Counted from the stretch's first letter, positions 26,331 through 35,608 are shown. The stretch is 64,000 nt of DNA from Palsa-504 sp963744005 (GCA_963744005.1 CAVURU010000004.1:186001-250000), one strand, 5' to 3'. Notes: generated by a model not told the origin, from the sequence alone. Program-made: numbers and translations.

Positions 26331-28880
26331 ATGCTTGTCCCGTTCGCCCCGTCCCGGCGCCGCGCGGCTGACCGCGCCGCCTCCCGGACCCGCGGCCGCC
26401 GCGCCGCGCGCTGGGCGATCCAGGTGCTCCTCCTCGCCGGGGCGCTGCTCGTGTTCGGGAGCCCGGCCTGGGCCTCGAGCACCTCGCCGGCCGCCCAGCA
26501 GACCCAGACCCAGAGCACCCAGCAGACCCAGGCCGCGCAGCAGACCCAGGCCACCCAGCACGCGCAGCTCACCGCGAAGCTCGCCCCCTCGGCTCCCTCC
26601 GCGCCCGGCGGCGTCTGCCAGGTGCCCGGCATCGGCGACATCGGCGGCCTGGTCGGCCTGTGCTCCTCCGGCTCGGCCGGGATCGTCGGCGACCTGAACA
26701 ACATCTGCGAGCCGTCGGTACCGCAGCCCGAGCAGGCCACCGGGGGCATCAACGCCATGGTCGAGCCGCCCGCCGCGGCCACCGCGGGCGGCAAGACGCT
26801 GTACGACAACTACGGCGTGGCCGGGCAGTACTGGGCCGCGCACGGCCTGCAGTGCTCGGACATGACGTCGCTGATCGGCAACAACGTGGCCGGGATGGTC
26901 TTCGACGCGGCGAAATCCATCGACCGGGTGACCATCACCGTCTACCAGTCCGCGGCCGGCAACAACATCCTGACCTGGCTGCAGAACGCGGTTGACTCGC
27001 TGATCACCGCGCTGGGCAACGCCATCTACTTCCCCTACCTGGCCCCCGTCGTCATCCTGGGCGCGGTGTGGCTGGCCTGGCAGGGACTGATCCGCAAGCG
27101 CGCCACCCGGACCATCGAGGGCACGCTGTGGATGGTGGTGGCCGCCACCGCCGCCATCGCCCTGATCGGCCGCCCGGCCGCCTTCACCGGCGTCGGCACC
27201 GACGTGTCCAACGGCGTCACCCAGGTCCTCAACACCGCGTTCGCCAAGCTGCCCGCCCCGGCCAACAGCAACTGCCTGCCGGTGGCCCAGGGCGACCCGC
27301 AGAGCGTCGTCGGCAGCTACGCCTTCACCAGCGGCAACGGCCTGGTCGACCAGAACGCCAACGAGCTGTGGTCGGTGCTGGTCTGCAAGCCGTGGCTGTC
27401 CGGCGAGCTCGGCACCAGCGCCTACTCGCCGCTGGGCAGCGGCAACCAGACCGTGGTGGACACCTACGGCCGCCAGCTGCTGTGGTCGCAGGCCATCGCG
27501 GCCAACGAGACCCCGACCACGACGCTCATCCAGGCCAAGCAGGCCACCTACACCGGGATCGCCAACTCCATCCAGCAGAACGACCCGGGCGTCTACGCCC
27601 TGTTCCAGGGCAACCAGTGGACGACACGGCTGGAGATCGCCTTCGCCGCCATGTTCGCCGCGCTGGTGGCCGGGATGCTCATCCTGCTCATCGCGCTGAC
27701 CTTGATCGTGCTCAAGCTCGGCTTCCTGCTGCTGCTGGTGGCCGGGCCGTTCTTCCTGATCATCGGCACCCATCCCGGCTTCGGCCGGATCATCGCCATC
27801 CGCTGGTTCGAGATGCTGGTCGGCGTCTTGATGAAGCAGGCCGCGATCGCGATCGTGCTGAGCGTGCTGCTGTACTGCTACTCGCTCATCATGGGCACCG
27901 CGGACACCGTCCTGCCCTGGGCGCTGAAGATCATCATGATCGCGCTGGTCACGGTGGCCGTCTTCATCTACCGCAGGCCGTTCACCCATCTGTTCTCCGC
28001 CGTCGGCTACGGTACGCTCGGCTCGGCCGAGCGGGCCGACGTCAGCCTGCGCGAGGCCGGCGTCACGTTCCGGCGGAACACGATGACCGCCGCGTCGGTG
28101 GCCGTCCCCGGGGTGGCCGGCGCCCGGGCCGCCCGCTGGGCCCGGCGCAACCCGGGCCAGGCCGCCGCGGTGGCCGCCGGGGTGACCGGTGCCGCGGGCG
28201 CGGCCGCGGCCGCCGCCGTGTCGGGCGAGACCGCGGCCGGGACCGCGGGCGGCGACGCCTACGCCTCACGGTTCCGCGGTGAGGCGCCGGCCGCGGCCGA
28301 CGGGGAGACCGAGCCGAGCCGGGCCGCGGCGCCCGGGCTGGGCCGCAGCCGGGACGTGCCCGAGGCCGGCGGCGGTCCCAGCCGCACCCCGCCGCCGCTG
28401 GACCTGCCGCCCAGGAACGGCGGCAGCGCCCCGTCCCGCGCCGCCTCGACCTGGGCCGGCCGGGTCAGGGCCCGGCCGCCCGCGGGCCCGCGCCGTCACG
28501 CTCACGTGCCACCGGCACCGGCACCGCCAGCGGCCCGGCGGGCTCCGCTCCGGTCCGGTCGGCCCCGCCGGCCAGCCGGAGCTCCGCGGCAGGCCCGGCC
28601 GCCCGGCCGGGCTCGGGCGGCGGCCCGGGTTCCGGCGGCGGATCGGGTTCCCGCCCGCCCGCCCCGTCCTGGCCGCTGTCTGGCTCGGGCGGCAGCTCAG
28701 CCGCTGGCCCCCGGCAGCGCCCCGCCGCCGAACGCCGGCCCGCCCCGAGTCAGCCCGCACCGAGTCAGCCCGCACCGAGCCGCCCGGCCGGCAGCAGCCC
28801 CGCCGGCCGCGGCCGGCCGCGGCGACACGTCGGGCGAGCCCCGGGCCATGCCGTTCTGGCTGCGGCCCAGGCGCAAGTGA
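26331..28880 (+). CDS. VirB6/TrbL-like polytopic type IV secretion protein
   Basis: 849 residues. A cleavable-looking N-terminal helix (ending SPAWAS) is followed by a Gln/Thr repeat tract (about 52-80). Membrane helices lie at about 235-255, 270-290, 440-480 and 500-560 (FAALVAGMLILLIALTLIVL, FLLLLVAGPFFLIIG, AIAIVLSVLLYCYSLIMG), interrupted by an exported loop of about 150 residues. This is the VirB6/TcpH type that forms the inner-membrane channel. The tail is Ala/Pro-rich. Between about 28475 and 28805 the most GC3-rich frame is not the annotated one, so two opposite indels may have scrambled about 110 residues. The terminal PFWLRPRRK looks genuine. Confidence 0.85.
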   Translation: MLVPFAPSRRRAADRAASRTRGRRAARWAIQVLLLAGALLVFGSPAWASSTSPAAQQTQTQSTQQTQAAQQTQATQHAQLTAKLAPSAPSAPGGVCQVPGIGDIGGLVGLCSSGSAGIVGDLNNICEPSVPQPEQATGGINAMVEPPAAATAGGKTLYDNYGVAGQYWAAHGLQCSDMTSLIGNNVAGMVFDAAKSIDRVTITVYQSAAGNNILTWLQNAVDSLITALGNAIYFPYLAPVVILGAVWLAWQGLIRKRATRTIEGTLWMVVAATAAIALIGRPAAFTGVGTDVSNGVTQVLNTAFAKLPAPANSNCLPVAQGDPQSVVGSYAFTSGNGLVDQNANELWSVLVCKPWLSGELGTSAYSPLGSGNQTVVDTYGRQLLWSQAIAANETPTTTLIQAKQATYTGIANSIQQNDPGVYALFQGNQWTTRLEIAFAAMFAALVAGMLILLIALTLIVLKLGFLLLLVAGPFFLIIGTHPGFGRIIAIRWFEMLVGVLMKQAAIAIVLSVLLYCYSLIMGTADTVLPWALKIIMIALVTVAVFIYRRPFTHLFSAVGYGTLGSAERADVSLREAGVTFRRNTMTAASVAVPGVAGARAARWARRNPGQAAAVAAGVTGAAGAAAAAAVSGETAAGTAGGDAYASRFRGEAPAAADGETEPSRAAAPGLGRSRDVPEAGGGPSRTPPPLDLPPRNGGSAPSRAASTWAGRVRARPPAGPRRHAHVPPAPAPPAARRAPLRSGRPRRPAGAPRQARPPGRARAAARVPAADRVPARPPRPGRCLARAAAQPLAPGSAPPPNAGPPRVSPHRVSPHRAARPAAAPPAAAGRGDTSGEPRAMPFWLRPRRK

Positions 28881-28892
28881 CAGGGGGTCAGC

Positions 28893-29528
28893 ATGGAGCT
28901 CAGTCCCGGTCAGCGCCGCACGGCCTTCGCCGTGGTCGTCATCGTGCTCGCTGCCCTCGGCTACTACCTGATCGTCCCGGCCGTGCGGCACTCCAGCGCC
29001 CGCCCGCAGGCCGCCGCCCCGGCCTCGCCGAGCGTGTCGTCCGCCGCGCCCGCGGCGGCCGGGACCGGGCCGGCGGCCAGCGCGTCGGCGCCGCCCGCCG
29101 GTGACGTGAACATCTACTCCTGGCTGCCCTTCACCCAGCAGGACCTGTCCGCCGCCGCCTCGGTGACGATGCGGTTCAGCGTGGCCTACAACACCTTCAC
29201 CTATAACGAGAACGCGGCCGCCTACGTCGCGGCCATGCACGGCCTGATCACCAGCCAGCTCGCCACCACGCTGCGGGACGCCTACCAGACCCCCGGCGTG
29301 GCCCAGCTGCGCTCCAGCCAGAAGCAGGTCTCCACCGGGACCGCGCAGATCACCTCGCTGCGCGCGTTCGGCGCCTCCAGCATGACGTTCACCGTCGCGG
29401 CGGGCCAGCAGCTGGTCACCAGCGACGGCACCAGCAACGGCAGCGCGAACTACGCCGTCACCGTCACCGGCTCCGGCTCGTCCTGGCAGGTCAGCGACAT
29501 CGAGTTGCAATCCGCGGGCAATACATGA
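28893..29528 (+). CDS. VirB8/TcpC-like membrane-anchored NTF2-fold protein
   Basis: 211 residues. A short cytoplasmic start, one membrane helix (AFAVVVIVLAALGYYLIVP) and an Ala/Pro linker lead to an exported domain of about 130 residues (ASVTMRFSVAYNTFTYNENAAAYV ... FTVAAGQQLVTSDG). The helix-then-NTF2-like layout and position between the VirB6- and CwlT-like genes suit the VirB8/TcpC scaffold. Direct sequence identity is weak, so the role is inferred. Confidence 0.7.
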   Translation: MELSPGQRRTAFAVVVIVLAALGYYLIVPAVRHSSARPQAAAPASPSVSSAAPAAAGTGPAASASAPPAGDVNIYSWLPFTQQDLSAAASVTMRFSVAYNTFTYNENAAAYVAAMHGLITSQLATTLRDAYQTPGVAQLRSSQKQVSTGTAQITSLRAFGASSMTFTVAAGQQLVTSDGTSNGSANYAVTVTGSGSSWQVSDIELQSAGNT

Positions 29529-30679
29529 CGAGCAGGCTCCTGCTTCCGCCTGACACGAGACCGGCTCCGCCCGAGCCGCCCGGCCGCTCGCGCATCCTCA
29601 TCCCGGTCGTCATCGGGGTGGCCGCCGTCCTCATGCTCGGCCTGCTAGCCGTGCCGATGATGGTCGGGACCAGCCTGTTCTTCGCCGCCGGGGCCGGCTG
29701 CTCCGGCCAGCAGACCGGGACGGCCGGGCAGCCGGCCGTCAGCGCCAAGGCCAAGTCCATCCCGTCGGACTACCTGTACTGGTACAAGAAGGTCGGCCAG
29801 CAGTACGGCGTGCCGTGGACCATCCTGGCCGGGATCGGGACGGTGGAGAGCGACAACGGCCGCACCACCCTGCCCGGCGTGCACAGCGGCTCCAACGGCT
29901 TCGGCGCGGCCGGCCCGATGCAGATCGGCATCGGCGGCGCGGCGGGCAACGTATGGGGCGGCACGCCCGTCCACCCGGCCCGCCAGGCCGTCAGCGGCGT
30001 GGCCACCGACGAGGACGGCAACGGCACGGCCAGCGTCTACGATCCCGCCGACGCCATCGCGGGGGCGGCCAGGTACCTGCTCGCCGCCCAGGTCCAGACC
30101 AACCCGTCGGCCGCCATCTTCTCCTACAACCACCTGCAGTCCTACGTGCAGAGCGTGCTGTACTACGCCGGCGCGTACGCGGGCGGCAACTTCTCGGTGG
30201 TCTCGGCGCAGCTGCCGTCGGGCAGCGTGGCCGCCGGGTGCAGCAGCAGCGCCGCGGGCGTGCCCGCCATCAGCGCGCCGAACCAGGTCGTGGCGGCCGC
30301 CACCGGCTACGCCGAGCAGCAACTGGGCAAGCCCTACCTGTGGGGCGGGACCGGCCCGGACGCCTTCGACTGCTCCGGCCTGGTCATGATGGCCTACCGG
30401 TCGGCCGGGGTCAGCCTGGCCCGCACCTCCCAGCAGCAGTGGGCCACCGAGACCCGGATCCCGGCCAGCCAGGTCCAGCCGGGCGACCTGGTCTTCTTCG
30501 CCGGCGCGGACGGCACCCGGGCCGCGCCCGGCCACGTCGGCATCGTCATCGCCAAGGGGAAGATGATCGAGGCCTACGCGACCGGCGTCCCGATCCGGGT
30601 GGCCAGCTACACCGACCGGGATCCGGTCGGCTTCACCCGCCCGGGAACGGGCACGACCGCCAGCGCGACCGCCGGGTGA
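29525..30679 (+). CDS. Bifunctional lytic transglycosylase/NlpC-P60 peptidase (CwlT-like)
   Basis: 384 residues; its ATG overlaps the previous TGA (ATGA). A membrane anchor (ILIPVVIGVAAVLMLGLLAV) is followed by an SLT domain (WTILAGIGTVESDNGRT carries the catalytic Glu; GPMQIGIGG) and an NlpC/P60 domain with Cys in AFDCSGLVMMAY and His in PGHVGIVI. The same two-domain enzyme (CwlT/Orf14 of Tn916, TcpG-like) opens peptidoglycan for Gram-positive conjugation machines. It ends the operon. Confidence 0.92.
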   Translation: MTSRLLLPPDTRPAPPEPPGRSRILIPVVIGVAAVLMLGLLAVPMMVGTSLFFAAGAGCSGQQTGTAGQPAVSAKAKSIPSDYLYWYKKVGQQYGVPWTILAGIGTVESDNGRTTLPGVHSGSNGFGAAGPMQIGIGGAAGNVWGGTPVHPARQAVSGVATDEDGNGTASVYDPADAIAGAARYLLAAQVQTNPSAAIFSYNHLQSYVQSVLYYAGAYAGGNFSVVSAQLPSGSVAAGCSSSAAGVPAISAPNQVVAAATGYAEQQLGKPYLWGGTGPDAFDCSGLVMMAYRSAGVSLARTSQQQWATETRIPASQVQPGDLVFFAGADGTRAAPGHVGIVIAKGKMIEAYATGVPIRVASYTDRDPVGFTRPGTGTTASATAG

Positions 30680-30685
30680 GCGGGC

Positions 30686-31738
30686 TTACCGCACCGACAG
30701 GTAGATCAGGCAGCCCAGCCCGGCGGCCAGGCAGTAGATCGCGAACGGCGTCAGCGTGCGCTTGGGGTCGCTGAAGTAGCGGGTCAGGAAGTGCAGCGAG
30801 AGGTAGGCGCCGATCCCGGACAGCACGCTGCCGAACAGCACCTGGCCGCCGATCCCGGCCCCCAGCGGGCCGGTCAGGTCGGGCAGCTTCAGCACGCCCG
30901 CGGCCAGGATGACCGGCGCGGAGAGCAGGAACGAGAACCGGGCCGCGTCCTGCCGGGACAGCCCGCGGAACATGCCGGTGACCATGACCGTGCCGTCCCG
31001 GCTGATGCCGGGCAGCAGGGCCAGGATCTGCGACGCGCCGAGGGCCAGGGCGCCGAGCCAGCCGGTGCGGCGGACGATGCGCCGGTCGGATTCCACCGCC
31101 AGGCTGGCGTGCTGCTGCCGCAGCGACCGCTGCCCGGCGGAGTGCCGCCCGGCTGTGCCGCCGCCCCCGCCGCCCGCCGCGACCGTGGCCTTCTCCCGCT
31201 CGCTGACGGCCTGCAGGTCGGCCGCGATCTCCGCGGCCTCCATGTCCGCGCTCCGCCGCCGGGCCCGCTCGCCGGCCAGCAGGATGAGCCCGTTGATGAA
31301 CAGGAAGACCGAGACCAGGATCGGCTTGCTGAAGTACTCGCGGAACAGGTGCTCCAGCGCCACCCCGGCCAGCCCGACCGGGATGGTGGCCAGGATGATC
31401 ATCCAGGCCAGCGTCTGGTCGGTGTCCTGCGGGGCGAACCGCCTGGTGCCGGGCGCGGGCGCCAGCACGTGCCGCACGGACGCGAAGAAGGCCCGGATGA
31501 TCCGCAGCCAGTCCCGCCAGAAGAACAGGATCATGGCCGCGGCCGTGGCCACGTGCAGCCCGACGATGTAGGCCAGGTAGGGCGACTCGGCCTTGGACAC
31601 GTTCAGGTCCTGTGCCCACGACCCGCCGACCACCGCCGGGACGAGCACGGCGTGGCCCAGGCTGGAGATCGGGAACAGCTCGGTGATGCCTTGCAGAAGC
31701 CCGACCACCCCGGCTTCGGCGAACGTCAGTGTCGACAT
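30686..31738 (-). CDS. uppP: Undecaprenyl-diphosphate phosphatase (BacA/UppP)
   Basis: 350 residues from the ATG at 31738, where the family N-terminus (STLTFAEAGVVGLLQGITEL) begins; a longer frame to 31768 does not match. It recycles the C55 lipid carrier for peptidoglycan synthesis. Motifs are ITELFPISSLGHAVL and ALLPGISRDGTVM. Multiple membrane helices surround an unusually large loop of about 55 residues (RRRSADMEAAEIAADL ... Gly-rich ... QRSLRQQ) not found in the minimal family. It converges with the secretion operon, ending 6 bases from it. Confidence 0.93.
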   Translation of the reverse strand: MSTLTFAEAGVVGLLQGITELFPISSLGHAVLVPAVVGGSWAQDLNVSKAESPYLAYIVGLHVATAAAMILFFWRDWLRIIRAFFASVRHVLAPAPGTRRFAPQDTDQTLAWMIILATIPVGLAGVALEHLFREYFSKPILVSVFLFINGLILLAGERARRRSADMEAAEIAADLQAVSEREKATVAAGGGGGGTAGRHSAGQRSLRQQHASLAVESDRRIVRRTGWLGALALGASQILALLPGISRDGTVMVTGMFRGLSRQDAARFSFLLSAPVILAAGVLKLPDLTGPLGAGIGGQVLFGSVLSGIGAYLSLHFLTRYFSDPKRTLTPFAIYCLAAGLGCLIYLSVR

Positions 31739-31989
31739 GCAGCCCTTCGCTCCCCACGGCGGTGACAACCATTGATCCGAACGGGCAGTGGTGCGAGCTC
31801 CACGAACACGTTCACAGCGGCACAGGCGAACCGGCCCAGGCGGACCGGAGCAGGCCAGGCGGGTCCCGCCCGCCAGTCATGGTAGCCGGGCCGCCACCGG
31901 GCACACCCCGGGTTTCATCCTGTCTTCATTCTCATGAGAGCCGGGGCCCGGAGAAAAATACGACCGCGGCCAACTCGGCCGCACATGAC

Positions 31990-32021
31990 GACGCGGCCGG
32001 CGGACATCCGCCGGCCGCGTC
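31990..32021 (-). terminator. Strong hairpin after the sdh operon
   Basis: GACGCGGCCGGCGG (31990-32003) and CCGCCGGCCGCGTC (32008-32021) pair perfectly over 14 bases with an ACAT loop. It lies 29 bases beyond the sdhB stop on the minus strand. There is no T-tract, as is common for actinobacterial terminators. Nothing else is recognisable in the 31739-32049 gap. Confidence 0.75.
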
Positions 32022-32049
32022 AGGTGGGCCTGGTGGCCTGATCCAGGGG

Positions 32050-32835
32050 TCAGGTCGCCTTGCCGGGCACCTTGGGGGTGTCCTTGTGCGACCGGCGGGA
32101 GATCTTGTCGCCCAGCCAGACCAGCGGGTCGTACTTGCGGCCGACCACGCGCTCCTTGAGCGGGATGATCGCGTTGTCGGTGATGTGGATGCCCTCCGGG
32201 CACACCTCGGTGCAGCACTTGGTGATGTTGCACAGCCCGAGGCCGAAGTCGTCCTGGGCGATCTCCCGCCGGTCGGCGGTGTCGGCCGGGTGCATCTCCA
32301 GCTCGGAGATCCGCATCAGGAACCGCGGGCCCGCGAACGCCTGCTCGTTGTCGGCGTGGTCCCGGATGGCGTGGCAGGTGTTCTGGCACAGGAAGCACTC
32401 GATGCACTTCCGGAACTCCTGCGACCGGTTCACGTCGATCTGCTGCATCCGGAACTCGCCCAGGCCGACCGACGCGTCCGGGGTGAAGGACGGGATCTCG
32501 CGGGCCTTGGTGTAGTTGAACGACACGTCGGTGACCAGGTCCCTGATCACCGGGAAGGTGCGCATCGGGGTGATGGTCAGTGTCTCGTCCGGCTCGAAGA
32601 TCGACATCCGGGTCATGCAGGCCAGCCGGGGCCGCCCGTTGATCTCCATCGAGCAGGACCCGCACTTGCCCGCCTTGCAGTTCCACCGGATGGCCAGGTC
32701 GTTGGCCTGGGTGGCCTGCAGCCGGTGCAGGACGTCGAGGACCACCTCGCCGTCGTTGACCTCGACCTGGTAGTCCGCGAGGTCTCCGGTGCCCGCGTCC
32801 CCGCGCCACACCTTCAGCGCCGCCTGGTATGCCAT
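32050..32835 (-). CDS. sdhB: Succinate dehydrogenase iron-sulfur subunit (Sdh1 type)
   Basis: 261 residues. The [2Fe-2S] domain has WNCKAGKCGSCSMEINGRP; the C-terminal domain has CIECFLCQNTCHA and CNITKCCTEVCPEGI for the [4Fe-4S] and [3Fe-4S] clusters. It passes electrons from SdhA to the membrane subunit. Its ATG overlaps the sdhA TGA by one base. The closest type is the mycobacterial Sdh1 (Rv0247c-like) rather than the classic four-subunit SdhB. Confidence 0.93.
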   Translation of the reverse strand: MAYQAALKVWRGDAGTGDLADYQVEVNDGEVVLDVLHRLQATQANDLAIRWNCKAGKCGSCSMEINGRPRLACMTRMSIFEPDETLTITPMRTFPVIRDLVTDVSFNYTKAREIPSFTPDASVGLGEFRMQQIDVNRSQEFRKCIECFLCQNTCHAIRDHADNEQAFAGPRFLMRISELEMHPADTADRREIAQDDFGLGLCNITKCCTEVCPEGIHITDNAIIPLKERVVGRKYDPLVWLGDKISRRSHKDTPKVPGKAT

Positions 32836-34784
32836 CAGTGCGTCTCCTTCGCGACGGACGACGACGCGGTAAGCCCGGTGAGCTCCTCGTCGGTCATGTA
32901 CTTTTTCAGCTCACCCACGTCGAACAGCTGGAGCAGGTCCTCGCGCATCGGCACCATCGGCTGCCGGGTCAGGGCCACGTTGCCGTCGGCCTCCAGCGAG
33001 CAGATCAGGTTGACCTTGCGCCATTCCGGCGACATCTCCGGGTAGTCCTCCCGGGTGTGACCGCCGCGTGACTCCTGCCGTTCCAGGGCCGCCTCGGCCA
33101 CGCACTCGGCCACCTGCATCATGTTGCGCAGGTCCATGGCCAGGTGCCAGCCGGGGTTGTAGGCCCGCTCGCCCGGTGCCGACACCCGGGCCACCCGGGT
33201 CCGCAGCTTGTCCAGCTCGACCAGCGCGGTCTTCAGCTCCGACTCGCGCCGGATGAGCCCGACCAGGTCGGTCATGATCGTCTGGAGCTCGGCGTGGATG
33301 GCGTACGGGCCCTCGCCGTCGGGCCGCTCCAGCGGGGCCAGGTCGGTCGCCGCCGCGGTGGCCAGCGCCGCCTCGGACACGGCCGGCCGGGCCGTCAGCG
33401 ACGACACGTACTCGGCCGCGCCCAGCCCCGCCCTCCGGCCGAAGACCAGCAGGTCGGACAGGGAGTTGCCGCCCAGCCGGTTGGACCCGTGCATGCCGCC
33501 CGAGACCTCGCCCGCCGCGAACAGCCCGGGTACCGAGGCGGCCCCGGTGGCCGGGTCCACCTCCACGCCGCCCATCACGTAGTGGCAGGTCGGCCCGACC
33601 TCCATCGGCTCCTTGGTGATGTCGACGTCGGCCAGCTCCTTGAACTGGTGGTACATCGACGGCAGCCGGCGCAGGATCTCCTCGGCGGGCAGCCGGGTCG
33701 AGACGTCCAGGAACACCCCGCCGTGCGGCGAGCCGCGGCCCGCCTTGACCTCGGAGTTGATCGAGCGGGCCACCTCGTCGCGGGGCAGCAGCTCGGGCGG
33801 CCGCCGGTTGTTGTTCGGGTCGGCGTACCAGCGGTCGGCTTCCTCTTCGGTCTCCGCGTACTGCGCCCGGAACACGTCCGGCACGTAGTTGAACATGAAC
33901 CGCTTGTTCTCCGAGTTGCGCAGCACGCCGCCGTCACCGCGCACGCCCTCGGTGACCAGGATGCCGCGCACCGAGGGCGGCCAGACCATCCCGGTCGGGT
34001 GCAGCTGGACGAACTCCATGTTCAGCAGCTTGGCCCCGGCCCGCAGGGCCAGCGCGTGCCCGTCCCCGGTGTACTCCCAGGAGTTCGAGGTCACCTTGTA
34101 GGTCTTGCCGATGCCGCCGGTGGCCAGCACGACGGCGGGCGCCTCGAACAGCACGAACTGGCCGGTGTCCCGGAAGTAGCCGAACGCCCCGGCGATCGCG
34201 TCGCCGTCCTTGATCAGGTCGGTGATGGTGGTCTCGGCGAAGACCTTGATCATCGCCTCCGGGTCACCCAGCTCGATCGCGTCGGCCTGCTGCATGGCCA
34301 CGACCTTCTGCTGCATGGTCCGGATCATCTCCAGGCCGGTGCGGTCGCCGACGTGCGCCAGCCGCGGGTACTCGTGGCCGCCGAAGTTCCGCTGGCTGAT
34401 CTTGCCGTCCTTGGTCCGGTCGAAGATCGCGCCCCAGGCCTCGAGCTCCCAGACCCGCTCGGGCGCCTCGTTGGCGTGCAGCTCGGCCATCTTCCAGTTG
34501 TTGAGGAACTTGCCGCCCCGCATCGTGTCCCGGAAATGGACCTGCCAGTTGTCGTTCGGGTTCACGTTGCCCATGGCGGCCGCGCAGCCGCCCTCGGCCA
34601 TGACCGTGTGCGCCTTGCCGAACAAGGACTTCGAGATGATCGCGGTCTTCTTGCCCTGCAGCCGTGCCTCGACCGCCGCGCGCAGCCCCGAACCGCCCGC
34701 CCCCAGCACCACTACGTCGTAGGAGTAACGCACCATGTCCTGGGGCGCCGCCACGTCGCTGCTGTGAACTTCAGACTCGCTCAT
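32835..34784 (-). CDS. sdhA: Succinate dehydrogenase flavoprotein subunit
   Basis: 649 residues from the ATG at 34784; the open frame upstream is antisense-derived Arg/Pro sequence. The FAD site VVLGAGGSGLRAAVEARLQG, the FAD-linking region KSLFGKAHTVMAEGGCAAAMG and substrate motifs HPTGMVWPPSVRGILVTEGVRGDGG are all present, as is GGVEVDPATGAASVPGLFAAGEVSGG. It oxidises succinate to fumarate, which the class I fumarase at 2.9-4.5 kb can hydrate. Confidence 0.95.
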   Translation of the reverse strand: MSESEVHSSDVAAPQDMVRYSYDVVVLGAGGSGLRAAVEARLQGKKTAIISKSLFGKAHTVMAEGGCAAAMGNVNPNDNWQVHFRDTMRGGKFLNNWKMAELHANEAPERVWELEAWGAIFDRTKDGKISQRNFGGHEYPRLAHVGDRTGLEMIRTMQQKVVAMQQADAIELGDPEAMIKVFAETTITDLIKDGDAIAGAFGYFRDTGQFVLFEAPAVVLATGGIGKTYKVTSNSWEYTGDGHALALRAGAKLLNMEFVQLHPTGMVWPPSVRGILVTEGVRGDGGVLRNSENKRFMFNYVPDVFRAQYAETEEEADRWYADPNNNRRPPELLPRDEVARSINSEVKAGRGSPHGGVFLDVSTRLPAEEILRRLPSMYHQFKELADVDITKEPMEVGPTCHYVMGGVEVDPATGAASVPGLFAAGEVSGGMHGSNRLGGNSLSDLLVFGRRAGLGAAEYVSSLTARPAVSEAALATAAATDLAPLERPDGEGPYAIHAELQTIMTDLVGLIRRESELKTALVELDKLRTRVARVSAPGERAYNPGWHLAMDLRNMMQVAECVAEAALERQESRGGHTREDYPEMSPEWRKVNLICSLEADGNVALTRQPMVPMREDLLQLFDVGELKKYMTDEELTGLTASSSVAKETH

Positions 34785-34801
34785 TACCACTGCCCGTTCG
34801 G

Positions 34802-35608
34802 TTAATTGAAGATTCTCGGATCTGAGAAGGCTCCGCTGGCCACCAGCATGATGTACAGGTCGCTGAGCATCAACGTGCCGAGGGTGATCCAGGCGAACTG
34901 CATGTGCCGGTTGTTCAGCCACGACACCTTGGTCCAGGCCCAGTACCTGACCGGGTGCTTGGAGAAGTTGTTCAGCCGGCCGGCCGTGATGTGCCGGCAG
35001 GAGTGGCAGCCCAGCGTGTAGCCCCACAGCAGGATCGCGTTGGCCAGCAGGATCAGCGAGCCGATGCCGACGCCGAAGTTCCCGTCCGGCCCGCGGAAGG
35101 CCTGCGTCACGTCGTAGCTGAGCAGGATGGCGATGAGCAGGGCCGCGTACCAGAAGTAGCGGTGCAGGTTCTGCCCGAGCAGCGGGAACCTGGTCTCGCC
35201 GGAGTAGGACGCGTGCGGCTCGCGCACCGCGCACGCGGCCGGCGAGCGCCAGAAGGCCCGGTAGTACGCCTTCCGGTAGTAGTAGCAGGTCAGCCGGAAG
35301 CCGAGGACGAACACCAGGGCCACGAACGCGTAGGGAATGATCGGCGGGACGGCCGGGATCCACTGGCCCAGGGTGCTCGACCCGGGCACGCACTCACCGC
35401 TGACGCACGGCGAGTAGAACGGCGTCAGGTAGTGGTACTGGGGCACGAAGTACCAGTGGCCCATGAACACCCGGACGGTGGCGTAGATGACCCAGATGGA
35501 CAGCCCCGCCGCCTGGATGGCCGGCGTCTTCCACCACTGGTCCTTGCGGAAGGTACGTGCGGAGATCTGCGCCCGCGTTCTGGATGGCGCTTCTGGTGCC
35601 TGTGTCAT
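34802..35608 (-). CDS. sdhC: Succinate dehydrogenase membrane subunit (Sdh1/Rv0249c-like)
   Basis: 268 residues with about five membrane helices (IQAAGLSIWVIYATVRVFMG, PIIPYAFVALVFVLGF, YFWYAALLIAILLSY, GSLILLANAILLWGY, ITLGTLMLSDLYIML). The motif GCHSCRH at 200-206 offers closely spaced Cys/His ligands, attractive because mycobacterial Sdh1 carries a membrane-embedded Rieske-type cluster in this subunit; the assignment of these residues is my inference. It is first in the sdhC-sdhA-sdhB operon. An AT-rich stretch at about 35685-35715 is the likely promoter. Confidence 0.88.
   Translation of the reverse strand: MTQAPEAPSRTRAQISARTFRKDQWWKTPAIQAAGLSIWVIYATVRVFMGHWYFVPQYHYLTPFYSPCVSGECVPGSSTLGQWIPAVPPIIPYAFVALVFVLGFRLTCYYYRKAYYRAFWRSPAACAVREPHASYSGETRFPLLGQNLHRYFWYAALLIAILLSYDVTQAFRGPDGNFGVGIGSLILLANAILLWGYTLGCHSCRHITAGRLNNFSKHPVRYWAWTKVSWLNNRHMQFAWITLGTLMLSDLYIMLVASGAFSDPRIFN

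Noticed and set aside
19314..30679. Complete integrative conjugative element
   Set aside because: No integrase, relaxase, coupling protein or attachment repeats are visible in or beside the operon.
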